From Helicobacteraceae bacterium (GTDB taxonomy: Bacteria; Campylobacterota; Campylobacteria; Campylobacterales; Sulfurimonadaceae), in NCBI GenBank assembly GCA_026988515.1, contig JALSLA010000008.1, forward strand, positions 1-64,000: 64,000 bases of DNA, written 5' to 3'. This document shows positions 31,609-41,991 of this stretch, in pieces; the stretch's first letter is position 1; each line of letters opens with the position of its first letter. The notes under the pieces are model-generated. The model saw nothing but the letters and a program-made list of their open reading frames with translations. It had not been told where the DNA came from and did no database searches. A program made the translations under genes and the position numbers.

Positions 31609-32409
31609 TTACGATTTTACATGTAACTGTTGAAGCAGCTGCTTCATCTCTTTGACTTCCGTATGCAATCGAGAAATTTCTTGTGTATACTCTTGGATCT
31701 CCTTGCCTTTTTGCTCCTCCTCTTCACCCCCTTTAATGGTAAAGATAGCATCGACAATAATACCGATAAACAGATTGACCATAATAAACGTCACAATTAG
31801 AATATAAATAACAAAGTAGATCCATGCATACGGGTATGCCTCCATGACCGGTCGCGCTATTCCCATAGACCAGCTCTCAAGCGTCATAATCTGAAACAGT
31901 GTGTACATCGACTCGCCCAATGTCCCGAACCATTGCGGAAATGCCTCGCCAAACAGCGTAGTTGCCATAATGGCAAATACATAAAAGAAGAGCAGCAGCA
32001 CCATCGCCACCGAAGCAATTCCCGGAATAACGGCAATCAACGCCCCAATAATCACTCGCATCTGCGGTACAATCGTAAGCAGACGAAACAACCGTAACAC
32101 TCGCAACGCTCTTAAAATAGAGAGACCGTCACTTGTGGGAATTAGCGATATGGCAACAACAAAAAAGTCAAACAGACTCCACGGGTCTTTAAAAAACGCC
32201 CCTTTGTACACCGAAATTCTCATGATAATTTCAACCGTAAAAATAGCGACAATAAGCATATCTAACGTATTAATCAGTGTTCCGTACGATGCCATCAGGG
32301 ATTTTGACGTTGCCAATCCCAAAATAATCCCGTTAAATACAATAAGTCCCGTTATAAAATAACGAAAAAACTTTGATTCTACAATCTCTTTTACCATCGT
32401 TGTCTCCAA
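31609..32409 (-). CDS. voltage-gated sodium channel-like ion transporter
   Basis: S4 [23 protein letters not shown]; filter TLESWSM; C-terminal coiled coil. Confidence 0.85.
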   Translation of the reverse strand: METTMVKEIVESKFFRYFITGLIVFNGIILGLATSKSLMASYGTLINTLDMLIVAIFTVEIIMRISVYKGAFFKDPWSLFDFFVVAISLIPTSDGLSILRALRVLRLFRLLTIVPQMRVIIGALIAVIPGIASVAMVLLLFFYVFAIMATTLFGEAFPQWFGTLGESMYTLFQIMTLESWSMGIARPVMEAYPYAWIYFVIYILIVTFIMVNLFIGIIVDAIFTIKGGEEEEQKGKEIQEYTQEISRLHTEVKEMKQLLQQLHVKS

Positions 32410-32484
32410 AAAAATATGCGCTATGGTAGCTGTTTTTGTTAAATAAACTATTGCAGTTTTAGAGCTTGTACTATATAATGCCTC

Positions 32485-33042
32485 ATGAATTTTTTATTTA
32501 CACCCTCATCACATTTTAATCTGGCCAATCTCTTTACCATGGTCAATATTACCGCCGGACTGATGGCAACGTACTACATTACGCAAAACAATTTTTTTGT
32601 CGCCGTTATCTTGGCATGGGTGGGTGGAGCCTTCGATATTTTTGACGGTAAAATTGCCCGAAAATATCAGCTCTCCAATGAGTTTGGCGTTCAATTGGAC
32701 TCTTTTGCCGACTTCCTTTCGTTTGTACTGGTACCGGTATTTCTTATTTTTCAGGCAGTCTATACCGTCAATTTTCAAGGATTTTGGCTCATTGCCGCCG
32801 CTATGGTGAGCATCTATTATGTCATCTCGGGTCTTCGCCGTCTTATTCATTTTAACATCAATACCGACGCCGGTGAAGTGGACAAGTATTTTACCGGTGT
32901 ACCCACACCTTTGGGCGCTATTTTGCTCTGGCTGGTCTACTTAAGTGCCGCGTACGCGTTGGTGTCGGCACCTGTTGTCATAGGTCTTATGGGAGTTATC
33001 GGATGGCTCTTAAATTCTAAAGTGAAGGTACCGCACCCTTAG
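32485..33042 (+). CDS. CDP-alcohol phosphatidyltransferase (second PssA-like)
   Basis: [26 protein letters not shown]. Confidence 0.85.
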   Translation: MNFLFTPSSHFNLANLFTMVNITAGLMATYYITQNNFFVAVILAWVGGAFDIFDGKIARKYQLSNEFGVQLDSFADFLSFVLVPVFLIFQAVYTVNFQGFWLIAAAMVSIYYVISGLRRLIHFNINTDAGEVDKYFTGVPTPLGAILLWLVYLSAAYALVSAPVVIGLMGVIGWLLNSKVKVPHP

Positions 33043-33050
33043 TATAGCTG

Positions 33051-33617
33051 TTACTGCTTTTTCAAAAACTTTGTCAACAGCACAATTTTTGTTCCGTTAA
33101 CACGCCCTTCTATCTGTTCGGGATTATCGGTAAGGGAAATATTGCGCACGGCGGTACCGCGCTTTGCGGTAAACCCTGCTCCTTTGACCTCTAAATCTTT
33201 AATAATCGTTACCGTATCACCCGCCTCAAGTACAGCGCCGTTACTGTCTCTGCTTGGAGTGCGTTCCTCGGTACCTTGGTCATCATGCTGCGCCCATGCC
33301 AATACCTCTTCGTCAAGATAGAGCATCTCAAGCAGATCTTGCGGCCAGCCCTCTGCAGCCAACTGCGTCAGCATTCTGTACGCTACAACCTGTACCGCCG
33401 GTTCACTGCTCCACATACTGTCATTGAGACAACGCCAGTGATTGGCATCAACATGCTGGGGGTTCTCTAACTGAAATTTACATGTAGAACAGACCAGAAC
33501 CGACTGTTCGACACTGCCGTTGGAAGGTGCTACCTCAAACGCACTCAATGCCGCATCACTACCGCACAATTCACATACTCCGCCGCTACGCTCTGTCAAC
33601 TCCTGCACTACACTCAT
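33051..33617 (-). CDS. PhnA/YjdM family zinc-ribbon protein
   Basis: CELCGS...CSTC; D-S-NG-VLEAGDTVTIIKDLEVKGAGFTAKRGTAVRNISLTDNPEQIEGRVNGTKIVLLTKFLKK. Confidence 0.88.
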   Translation of the reverse strand: MSVVQELTERSGGVCELCGSDAALSAFEVAPSNGSVEQSVLVCSTCKFQLENPQHVDANHWRCLNDSMWSSEPAVQVVAYRMLTQLAAEGWPQDLLEMLYLDEEVLAWAQHDDQGTEERTPSRDSNGAVLEAGDTVTIIKDLEVKGAGFTAKRGTAVRNISLTDNPEQIEGRVNGTKIVLLTKFLKKQ

Positions 33618-33795
33618 CTACCTGCTACCTTGTATCTATTATATTTTTTCGAATTGTACCGTGTTCCGCTGAAAATATAAAGGAGAGTTGTCGTGATGTT
33701 ACCCGATTAAAATGAAAAAATAACAATGTTAAAAAATACAAGTGCCTTTAAGTATAAAATTAATAAAATATTTTAAATTATAATCAGGAGCATCC

Positions 33796-35067
33796 ATGAC
33801 GATACCGCACAAAGGGGTTTATACCCTACTTTTACCCTTGCTTTTGCTGTCAACAATGTTGTCCTCAAGCCTGCTCGGCGATGCCGGTTCCGAAAAAATC
33901 ATCCGTATTCTTGACAAAGAAAATATCACCGACGGTGATATCAGCACCGTTAAAAGACTTATTAAAGAGGGTGCCAAAATCAACGCAAAAGATGCCGACG
34001 GCTATACACCGCTCATTGCCGCCGCAGCAGGCGGGCACAAAGATATTGTCACCATGCTCCTTCGTAAAGGTGCCGACCTGGAGAGCGAGGTCAACGGTTT
34101 TACACCGCTGATTTTTGCATGCCGTAACGGCCATGAAGCGGTGGCGCTGGAGCTCATTAAACAAGGAGCCAATGTCAAAGCAAAAAATAAATACGGTAGA
34201 AATGCCCTGCTTTACGCTACTAAAATGTCACTTGACACCGTCGCACAAAAGATGATTCAGATGGGTGCCGACGTTCGTGTTAAGGACAAAAACGGCAATA
34301 CCGCACTTATTTACGCTATTAAACGTGCCATGGTCGGCACGGCAAAAGCACTTATTGACAAAGGTGCCGATGTCAATGCCAAAGACAAAGAGGGAGTCAC
34401 ACCGCTCGTGTATGCTACCAAAAATGCTTTTGACGACATTGCTCTGCTGCTCATTAACAAAGGTGCCGATGTCAGCACCAAAGATACTAACGGTGACACT
34501 CCGTTGCTCTATGCTACCTACAATGCCCTTAACGATGTCTCCAAACGTCTTATTTCTAAAGGTGCCGATGTCAATGCTGTTGACAAAGACGGCAATACAC
34601 CGCTGCTCTTTGCTGCTCTGTTAGGACTCCCCGAAGCGACAACAATGCTTGTTGCCAACGGTGCCAAAATCAATAAAAGCGATAAATACGGCAAAACACC
34701 GTTACTGCGGGCCATTCAATACACCAATGAATCCACCGCAAAGGTACTCATTGACAGCGGTGCCAACATTAACAAACGCGATAAAGACAAAGAGACCGCA
34801 CTGCTTCTTGCGACCAAAAAAGGCCTGCCCAAAACAGCATTGCTGCTCATTGCCAAGGGTTCTGATGTCAACGTTAAAGACAAATACAATACGACCCCGC
34901 TAATGTATGCAGCAGAAAAGGGGCTTTTAAAGGTGGTGAAAACTCTGGTGGAAAAAGGGGCGGAACTTAACGAAAAAGACAGAGATAACTATACGGCTTT
35001 ACAGTATGCCAAAGAGAAAAAGCATGCTGACGTTGTTGCCTACCTTAAAGGTCAAGGTGCACATTAA
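33796..35067 (+). CDS. exported ankyrin repeat protein
   Basis: Signal peptide then about eleven 33-aa ANK repeats (KGADVNAKDKEGVTPLVYATKNA...). Confidence 0.92.
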   Translation: MTIPHKGVYTLLLPLLLLSTMLSSSLLGDAGSEKIIRILDKENITDGDISTVKRLIKEGAKINAKDADGYTPLIAAAAGGHKDIVTMLLRKGADLESEVNGFTPLIFACRNGHEAVALELIKQGANVKAKNKYGRNALLYATKMSLDTVAQKMIQMGADVRVKDKNGNTALIYAIKRAMVGTAKALIDKGADVNAKDKEGVTPLVYATKNAFDDIALLLINKGADVSTKDTNGDTPLLYATYNALNDVSKRLISKGADVNAVDKDGNTPLLFAALLGLPEATTMLVANGAKINKSDKYGKTPLLRAIQYTNESTAKVLIDSGANINKRDKDKETALLLATKKGLPKTALLLIAKGSDVNVKDKYNTTPLMYAAEKGLLKVVKTLVEKGAELNEKDRDNYTALQYAKEKKHADVVAYLKGQGAH

Positions 35068-35071
35068 GAGA

Positions 35072-35389
35072 CTAAGCCGTCTCTTTTTCAAGAGCGGCTA
35101 TCTTAATCTCTTTGAGCTTTTTGTCTGTAAAAAACGTTCCTAAAGGAATAAGTGATGCGACAAAAAAGAGAACCGTATCGTTCATACTGAAACGGTATTT
35201 TTTCGCGACACCGACCAACAGAACCATAAACACAATAAACAGTACGCCATGCGTCATGCCTACGACACGAACCGCTTCAGGGTAGCCGTATATATACTTT
35301 AACGGCATGGCAATACATAAAAGCGCCAAATATGAAAGCCCCTCTATGAAACCTATGAGTCTAAAATAGTCTAAGACATCTTTTTTCAT
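35072..35389 (-). CDS. DUF3817 family membrane protein
   Basis: FRLIGFIEGLSYLALLCIAMPLKYIYGYPEAVRVVGMTHGVLFIVFM. Confidence 0.8.
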   Translation of the reverse strand: MKKDVLDYFRLIGFIEGLSYLALLCIAMPLKYIYGYPEAVRVVGMTHGVLFIVFMVLLVGVAKKYRFSMNDTVLFFVASLIPLGTFFTDKKLKEIKIAALEKETA

Positions 35390-35471
35390 ACCGCAACCTT
35401 TCTGCTTGGAAATATATGCGATATAATACACATGAATACTTATTATAAATTGAATTTTTTTTCAAGCAAAA

Positions 35472-35483
35472 TTTACATGTAAA
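35472..35483. repeat. TTTACATGTAAA palindrome (intergenic)
   Basis: Exact 12-mer. Confidence 0.9.
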
Positions 35484-35513
35484 ACTTAAAGTTTCATCTA
35501 TTCACACCATGCT

Positions 35514-36536
35514 TTAACCTTCTAGCTCCTCAGTTGTGAACGTATTGGTCTCTTCTGGCGTTCCGTCACCGTTTTCATCCAGCGCCACCTCAATTAATGA
35601 TTCCGACAAAATAGTCACAGTAACAATTGCCGCACTGTGTTTGTCATGAATTGTCATGGTACCGCTCGAGTAGTTCTCGTGATCACTCAATCCTTGAATA
35701 TTATAGGTTATCGCAAAAGAACCTGAAAATATGTTTGGATTTGTTGTGACATCAACATCGTAACGTCCTGTTGTCGTTTGAGTACCGTCTGCAAAGCTGC
35801 CTATCGTTTCAATATCTATGTCCGTCATAGCAAATGTTACCGATTTGCCGTCATGTGTCGAACCAAAAGTAAAACTGTCTGCTGTCATGGTTACATAGTG
35901 CGTCGTAGCCGTTTTTTGCAGCTCATAGGTTAGTGTACCGTCAAATACAATATCAAACGCCGGATTGGATGAAACCTTACCGCCAAAAGTGAACGTATCG
36001 TATTCTCCTTGAATTGTCATCGATCCGGAATCACTAAAAAAGTAGTCACCGACCACATTGCTGTAAGTTAACACATACTTCCCGTCCATTAATACATAGC
36101 CGCCGACCTGAGAGGGGTAATTGTTTCGACAATGATTAAAGGTACCGCTGTAACTATCTCCGTTAGATACCCGGTTTTCCACAGCAGTTTTTACAACCAT
36201 ACTACCGGATCCGCCATCCTTGCATGTTGCAGCATCACTCGTCACGCCACGAATAGTTGAGCGAGTCGTGCTACTTCCGATCGGATTACTCATAACATTT
36301 GAGCGTTGCGCAACAGACTCACTAAACCCGACCAATCCATACCCGAATTTTGCTACGGTTTTATAATTTGATTTGGTAATTGGAGCAGCGGTCGTTGTAC
36401 CGCCTCCGGCAACATCTCCAGTATTGTCAGCAGGTGTAGAGCCACCGCCTCCTCCACCACAAGCAGATAATCCTAATACCAATAAACCCACTTTCAACAC
36501 CGTTGAAATCTTTACCGTTTTGTTACGTAGTTTCAT
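35514..36536 (-). CDS. lipoprotein of unknown function
   Basis: VGLLVLGLSACGGGGGGS lipobox with poly-Gly. Confidence 0.65.
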   Translation of the reverse strand: MKLRNKTVKISTVLKVGLLVLGLSACGGGGGGSTPADNTGDVAGGGTTTAAPITKSNYKTVAKFGYGLVGFSESVAQRSNVMSNPIGSSTTRSTIRGVTSDAATCKDGGSGSMVVKTAVENRVSNGDSYSGTFNHCRNNYPSQVGGYVLMDGKYVLTYSNVVGDYFFSDSGSMTIQGEYDTFTFGGKVSSNPAFDIVFDGTLTYELQKTATTHYVTMTADSFTFGSTHDGKSVTFAMTDIDIETIGSFADGTQTTTGRYDVDVTTNPNIFSGSFAITYNIQGLSDHENYSSGTMTIHDKHSAAIVTVTILSESLIEVALDENGDGTPEETNTFTTEELEG

Positions 36537-36699
36537 CCCTACTGATTCCTTTTCTAAATATTGCAACATAAAAAAGCATTAAAGGCAATGCCAATCTTCA
36601 AACAACCCTTCGCTTTACATAGCGATTATACAAAATTTATTATACATAAAAATAAACAAAAAAGTCAAAATACTCAAAAAAACTGTGACAATTAATCAA

Positions 36700-37536
36700 T
36701 TATAATTCATGCCATGCCGGCGTAATGATCTCGCGTCCGTCATCAAAACATTTAATTTTCATTGCATCGACACACCTTCCGGACTCCAGAGTCATCACTG
36801 CCATCTGCAAGATACGTTTACATTGTTTCGGTACGTCAAAATGTCCCGGAAGTGCTGTCAAAAATCGCTGAATCGGTACTTTGGCATCCATTCCAATAAC
36901 ATTGTCACGGCATCCGCTCAAGCCGATATCGCTCAAGTAGGCACTGCCGCGGACAATCTGAAAGTCATCGCTGCCAATATGGGTATGGGTGCCTATCATC
37001 GCACTGATGCTTCCTTGAAGCATCACAAACATGGCGCGCTTTTCACTACTGGCTTCGGCATGAAAGTCAATAAAAATATGCTCGACTCCCTCATCACGAA
37101 GCTGTGATACTGACTGTTGTGCCAGACGAAACACATTGTCGGTATGCGGCATACTAAAGTGACCCATAAGATTCATAACAGCGAGCCGCTCTCCGTTAAC
37201 CTCATACACTTTCAAGCCCGTTCCGGGGAGCTCTTTGGGGTAGTTATGCGGTCGCAAAAGTTCTAACGTATCAAATAGCGGCATAATCTCTTTTTTATCC
37301 CAGGTATGATTGCCGCCGGTCATCACATCAATACCGTAAGTGAACAGTTCATTGGCATTTTTCAGTGTCAGCCCAAAACCGTGTGAGGCGTTCTCATAGT
37401 TGGCAATGACAAAATCAATGGCATGCTCTTCACGCAGTCGCTTCAGATGCTCACGAATCATTGAACGTCCGGGTCTTCCGACAATATCACCAATAAATGC
37501 AATGGTCACAGCTACTCCCTCTCTTTTAAATAACAT
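36700..37536 (-). CDS. TIGR00282/YmdB family metallophosphoesterase
   Basis: IAFIGDIVGRPGRSMIREHLKRL; NYENASHGFGLT; TGGNHTWDKKEI; DFHAEASSEK; IGTHTHI. Confidence 0.88.
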   Translation of the reverse strand: MLFKREGVAVTIAFIGDIVGRPGRSMIREHLKRLREEHAIDFVIANYENASHGFGLTLKNANELFTYGIDVMTGGNHTWDKKEIMPLFDTLELLRPHNYPKELPGTGLKVYEVNGERLAVMNLMGHFSMPHTDNVFRLAQQSVSQLRDEGVEHIFIDFHAEASSEKRAMFVMLQGSISAMIGTHTHIGSDDFQIVRGSAYLSDIGLSGCRDNVIGMDAKVPIQRFLTALPGHFDVPKQCKRILQMAVMTLESGRCVDAMKIKCFDDGREIITPAWHEL

Positions 37537-37739
37537 TGCGATTATACTTAAAAAGCATTAAATCGTACCCAATTGGCATGCGGTGTTACCAAAACAGTAA
37601 AAAAACTCAACTAGCTATTTTTTTTTTAAAATAAATTTTCTTTTATAGAAAATAATGTTACTATTTTTTCAGCGAAATCTATTGTGTCGTATTTCATTAT
37701 ATAACACTATAAAATCGCTTAATCAATTGAGGAGGCACT

Positions 37740-38876
37740 ATGATCAGTTTGAAACGATCCATTAGTGTATGTTTGTTAAGTTTTTTAGTTTTTTTCCCTG
37801 CAGCAAAAGCGGAGCTAACGCAGTTTGAGCAGCTTGGGAAATTTCTCTATTTCGATGAAACGCTTTCTGAGCCGGACGGACAGTCATGTGCAAGTTGTCA
37901 TACACCTGAGGCGGGTTGGGCAGACCCCGACACGCATCTTCCGGTATCAGAAGGAGTTATTCCGGGGCTTTTTGGAGATCGAAACTCTCCCGCAGCAGCA
38001 TATGCCGCATTCTTTCCTGACTTTAGTTATGAAAACGGTGTGGCAGTCGGCGGTCAGTTTTGGGACGGACGCGCTGCCAATGTTGTCGAACAGGCCAAAG
38101 GACCGTTTTTAAATCCGGTGGAGATGGCCAACCCCGACAAAGCGACGGTTATTCGTGATATTCTCATCTCAGACTATAGCGATCTTTTTGAAGAACTTTG
38201 TGGTTCAGCTGAAGATATTGATGCGGCTTACGACTGTACAGCCGAAGCAATCGGTGCCTTTGAAGCGAGTAGTGAAGTCAATACTTTTAGCTCAAAATTT
38301 GACGCAGTCATGGCAGGAAAGGCTCAGTTTACCCGTCAAGAACGTCGTGGAATGATGCTCTTTCACCGCAAAGGAAAATGCGCCCAATGTCATACTGCAG
38401 GCAGAGGCATGGGCATGGGCCGCGGCGGTAGAGGCGCTAACACAGGTCCGGTACTCTTTACCGACTTTAAGTACCATAACTTGGGATTACCAAAAAACAC
38501 TGAGTATCCGTACGATCAGTTTGAAGAGAAAACCGACTTAGGACTGGGTGGTGTGCTAGGTGACGCATCGCAAAACGGTAAATTTAAAACACCGCATTTG
38601 CGTAATATTGCACTCACACCGCCATACATGCATAACGGTGTTCTCAAAACACTTAAAGAGGTAGTGCATTTTTACAATACTCGTGATGTCTCCGACCAAT
38701 GGGGTGATCCCGAAGTCAGTGACAATATGGAACGACGGCTTCTGGGTAATCTTGGACTCAGCGACTCTCAAGAAGATGCCATTGTCGCTTTCATGATGAC
38801 ATTTACCGACGGATATGTTCCCGAAGAAAATGTCAATAACAGCAATGGAACCGGTCGCGGCAACGGAGGACGCTAG
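37740..38876 (+). CDS. di-heme cytochrome c peroxidase / MauG family
   Basis: Signal peptide; heme motifs CASCH and CAQCH; TPHLRNIALTPPYMHNG. Confidence 0.9.
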   Translation: MISLKRSISVCLLSFLVFFPAAKAELTQFEQLGKFLYFDETLSEPDGQSCASCHTPEAGWADPDTHLPVSEGVIPGLFGDRNSPAAAYAAFFPDFSYENGVAVGGQFWDGRAANVVEQAKGPFLNPVEMANPDKATVIRDILISDYSDLFEELCGSAEDIDAAYDCTAEAIGAFEASSEVNTFSSKFDAVMAGKAQFTRQERRGMMLFHRKGKCAQCHTAGRGMGMGRGGRGANTGPVLFTDFKYHNLGLPKNTEYPYDQFEEKTDLGLGGVLGDASQNGKFKTPHLRNIALTPPYMHNGVLKTLKEVVHFYNTRDVSDQWGDPEVSDNMERRLLGNLGLSDSQEDAIVAFMMTFTDGYVPEENVNNSNGTGRGNGGR

Positions 38877-38893
38877 TTCGTCCGTGTCTGATC

Positions 38894-38913
38894 TACATGT
38901 AAAAATACATGTA
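38894..38913. repeat. two tandem TACATGTA palindromes 12 bp apart
   Basis: CTACATGTAAAAATACATGTAAAT read directly. Confidence 0.9.
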
Positions 38914-38918
38914 AATCG

Positions 38919-38941
38919 CATATCCTCTCATTGAGGATATG
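38919..38941. terminator. perfect 9-bp hairpin between convergent genes (possible bidirectional terminator)
   Basis: CATATCCTC-TCATT-GAGGATATG. Confidence 0.55.
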
Positions 38942-38953
38942 TCCACTGCCTGT

Positions 38954-41950
38954 TTAGAGCTGCTTTGGCTTTGCATTGCGTAGGTAATGCAGTACTGCAC
39001 GAATGATGTCATCATCATCTTTACTCGCCGACACAATACGCTCTTTTGAGCCGTTTTGATACTCCATACTAATATTTTGACCGTAATTACTCAGCACTTT
39101 AATCTTCTTTTGCAAACTAAGCATTTTAATGACCATCAATTCAAAAAACTGTTTGGTCGGTGTATTGAGCGTACCGAAACGGTCAATGCACTCCTCTTCA
39201 ATCTCATAAATTTCCGTCGGTGTTTCACACTGGCTCAACCGTCGATAAAGCTCTAATCGCAAGCGATCTTCTCGAATGACCTCATCGGAAAGATAGGCGC
39301 TGATACTAAGCTTGATATCGACCTTGTCACGGTAGGTTTTTCCTTCATTGCTCAAGGTTGTAATCGCTTCTTCAAGCATTTTTAAGTAGAGCGAGTAACC
39401 AATATTTTTAATATGTCCGCTTTGCGCATCACCGACCAGATTGCCGCCGCCGCGAATTTCCAAATCATGATACGCCAGCACCGAGCCGCTTCCTAGAAAC
39501 GAGTTGGATTCTAATGCTACCAGACGTTTTTTAGCTTCGGGCGTAAGATTCTCTTTGTCATCTACAATAAAATAGGCAAACCCTTCTTGATGACCCCGAC
39601 CGACACGACCGCGAAGCTGATGCAGATCGGCAATACCGAAACGATCGGCACCGTCAATAATCATGGTATTGACATTGGGCATATGAATACCCGACTCTAT
39701 AATAGACGTAGCGATCATCAGATCATATTCACCGGCTTGAAATTTTAACAGCTCCTTCTCCGTCTCTACTGCCGAAATTTTTGAATGCAGCATCACCATT
39801 TTTAATTGCGGCATCAACTGACGTAGCTGTCCCTCTTTAATCGGCATATGCTCAATGGAGTTGTGTACGTAAAAAACCTGACCGCCGCGACGCAGTTCAC
39901 GCATAATGGCCTCTTTAATGAGCTTGTCGTCATATGCTTTGACAAACGTTCGTACGCCCTGACGTTCACTGGGCGGCGTCATAATACTGCTCATGGTTTT
40001 AATGGAGCTTAATGCCTGATTGAGACTGCGCGGAATGGGGGTCGCACTCATTGAGAGCAGATGCACTTTCTCATGTATCTGTTTGAGTTTCTCTTTTTGC
40101 TTAACGCCAAACTTATGTTCTTCGTCAATAATTACCAAACCCAGTTTGTAAAAAGAGACGCCAAAAAGAGCATGTGTTCCGACCACCACGTCAACACTGC
40201 CTTCCAAAAGTGCTTTGATGACGGCATTTTTCTCTTTTGTCGTCACAAAACGATCCAGCTTGCTCACACGAATTCCCCACGCTTCAAACCGCTCTGCGAG
40301 GGAGTGGTAATGTTGCGAACTCAGCAGTGTCGTCGGTACAATAACGGCACATTGATACCCTGATTTTACCGTAGCAAAAATAGCATTCATGGCTACTTCC
40401 GTCTTGCCAAAACCGACATCGCCGCTTAAGAGTCTGTCCATAATACGACCGCTGCCGATCTCTTCGATAATTTCCTCAATACTCTTTTCCTGATCGTCGG
40501 TATAGGAAAAGCCCGATGATTCCTGAAACTTTTGTAAAAGCTTGCTGTCGGTTTTGATGCGCGGTGCTGCAATCAATGCACGTGTCGCAGCCGTATTGAC
40601 AATTTCAGAGGCAATTTCAAAAAGCCGCTTTTTCACCTTCTCTTTAAGTCGTCCAAAGCCTCCTTTACCCAGGCGATCCAACGAGGGAAGTGATCCTGAT
40701 GATGCAATATACCGGTCAATGTACTCCAGATTTTCAACCGGCAGCAGCACTTTGTCTTCTCCCATATAACGAATAACGACAAAATCTTTAACCCCGCCTA
40801 AAATGTCTACCTGCTCAATCGCTTCGAAAATACCTACACCATACTCTTCATGGACGACATAATCTCCGGGCTTGAGATCGTCCAATACAATAGACGTACG
40901 ACGACGACGGCGTTTTTTTTCGGGTTTATTGAGTGAAAGAACCAACACATCATCACTTATGACGTTAACAATGTAGGGTTTGTAAATTACATGTAATTGT
41001 GTCGTATCGTAAATATCATTCTGTTTAACCTGTGCCTCATTCGTGGCAATCACCGTAATCTTTTTATTCTGATGTACCTTTAAAAGTGTCCCTACATCCG
41101 TTACAACCAGTGGTTTGTACTGCTGCGGTTCATCAAGAGTTTCCAGTGCAAACAGCTCACGCGGTGCTTGTGGCAACAGCAATTCATAGGCCTCGTCCAG
41201 CAATGCTTCCATCGGTTTGACAAACCGTGCCGCTTTGTGTTCTAAAAAAAAGCTGCCAAGATCGTTAAGATACCACAAGCCCAGCGATGCCATATCTTTT
41301 AAAAAACTGTCACTCGGACTCGACTCAATGGCATGCATCATAGTCTCATACTCTGTAGCATTCAGTGCATAAAATGCCGGTGCAATGGCAATAGACTCCA
41401 ACGGTTCTTTTTCGGTGCGCTGCGTCTGTACCTTAAAGCGTTTGATATCTTCAATGTCATTGTCAAACATGGATATACGATACGGTGCCTCCGTATTGGG
41501 CACAAAAATATCGATAATATCGCCTCGAAACGATACCTCACCCTCCACTTGCACCATATCGACAATGCTATACCCCCAATACAGCATTGTCTCTTGAAAC
41601 CTTTTTAACTCCAACGTTTCGGCAAAAGAGAGTGTCATTGACTTTAATAGATCGGCCTTGGGAAAAGCAGACAAAAGCGTTTTAAACGGTGAAATCACCA
41701 AAGGTTTACATTCTGCCCGATAGTAGCGGTTCAATGCTCCAAAGAGCTGATGCAATTCACTTTTATACGCGCGCAGATCATCTAGGTATCTGGCACGAAA
41801 ATCGGGTAAAACAAGAACATCACGTTCAAAGTAGCGACAGACATCGGCAAGAGCTTGCGACTCGGCGGCATTCTCACAAAGCAATACTTCAAGAGAAGTC
41901 TCTTGGTGCTGTGTTAAATATTCAAAAAGACGACTCGCTACCATCAGCAC
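38954..41950 (-). CDS. mfd: transcription-repair coupling factor
   Basis: GDYVVHEEYGVGIFEAIEQ; SGDVGFGKTEVAMNAIF; DEEHKFGVKQKEKL; QLRGRVGRGHQEGFAY; GTG start. Confidence 0.96.
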   Translation of the reverse strand: MLMVASRLFEYLTQHQETSLEVLLCENAAESQALADVCRYFERDVLVLPDFRARYLDDLRAYKSELHQLFGALNRYYRAECKPLVISPFKTLLSAFPKADLLKSMTLSFAETLELKRFQETMLYWGYSIVDMVQVEGEVSFRGDIIDIFVPNTEAPYRISMFDNDIEDIKRFKVQTQRTEKEPLESIAIAPAFYALNATEYETMMHAIESSPSDSFLKDMASLGLWYLNDLGSFFLEHKAARFVKPMEALLDEAYELLLPQAPRELFALETLDEPQQYKPLVVTDVGTLLKVHQNKKITVIATNEAQVKQNDIYDTTQLHVIYKPYIVNVISDDVLVLSLNKPEKKRRRRRTSIVLDDLKPGDYVVHEEYGVGIFEAIEQVDILGGVKDFVVIRYMGEDKVLLPVENLEYIDRYIASSGSLPSLDRLGKGGFGRLKEKVKKRLFEIASEIVNTAATRALIAAPRIKTDSKLLQKFQESSGFSYTDDQEKSIEEIIEEIGSGRIMDRLLSGDVGFGKTEVAMNAIFATVKSGYQCAVIVPTTLLSSQHYHSLAERFEAWGIRVSKLDRFVTTKEKNAVIKALLEGSVDVVVGTHALFGVSFYKLGLVIIDEEHKFGVKQKEKLKQIHEKVHLLSMSATPIPRSLNQALSSIKTMSSIMTPPSERQGVRTFVKAYDDKLIKEAIMRELRRGGQVFYVHNSIEHMPIKEGQLRQLMPQLKMVMLHSKISAVETEKELLKFQAGEYDLMIATSIIESGIHMPNVNTMIIDGADRFGIADLHQLRGRVGRGHQEGFAYFIVDDKENLTPEAKKRLVALESNSFLGSGSVLAYHDLEIRGGGNLVGDAQSGHIKNIGYSLYLKMLEEAITTLSNEGKTYRDKVDIKLSISAYLSDEVIREDRLRLELYRRLSQCETPTEIYEIEEECIDRFGTLNTPTKQFFELMVIKMLSLQKKIKVLSNYGQNISMEYQNGSKERIVSASKDDDDIIRAVLHYLRNAKPKQL

Positions 41951-41991
41951 TGCACTTGAGCATTTTTGATATGACTCTCGCCGTCAAAAAC
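41902..41991. repeat. direct repeat copy 1 (mfd 5' end plus bactofilin 3' end)
   Basis: cttggtgctgtgttaaatattcaaaaagacgactcgctaccatcagcac...gccgtcaaaaac; 89/90 match to 43479-43568. Confidence 0.95.
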
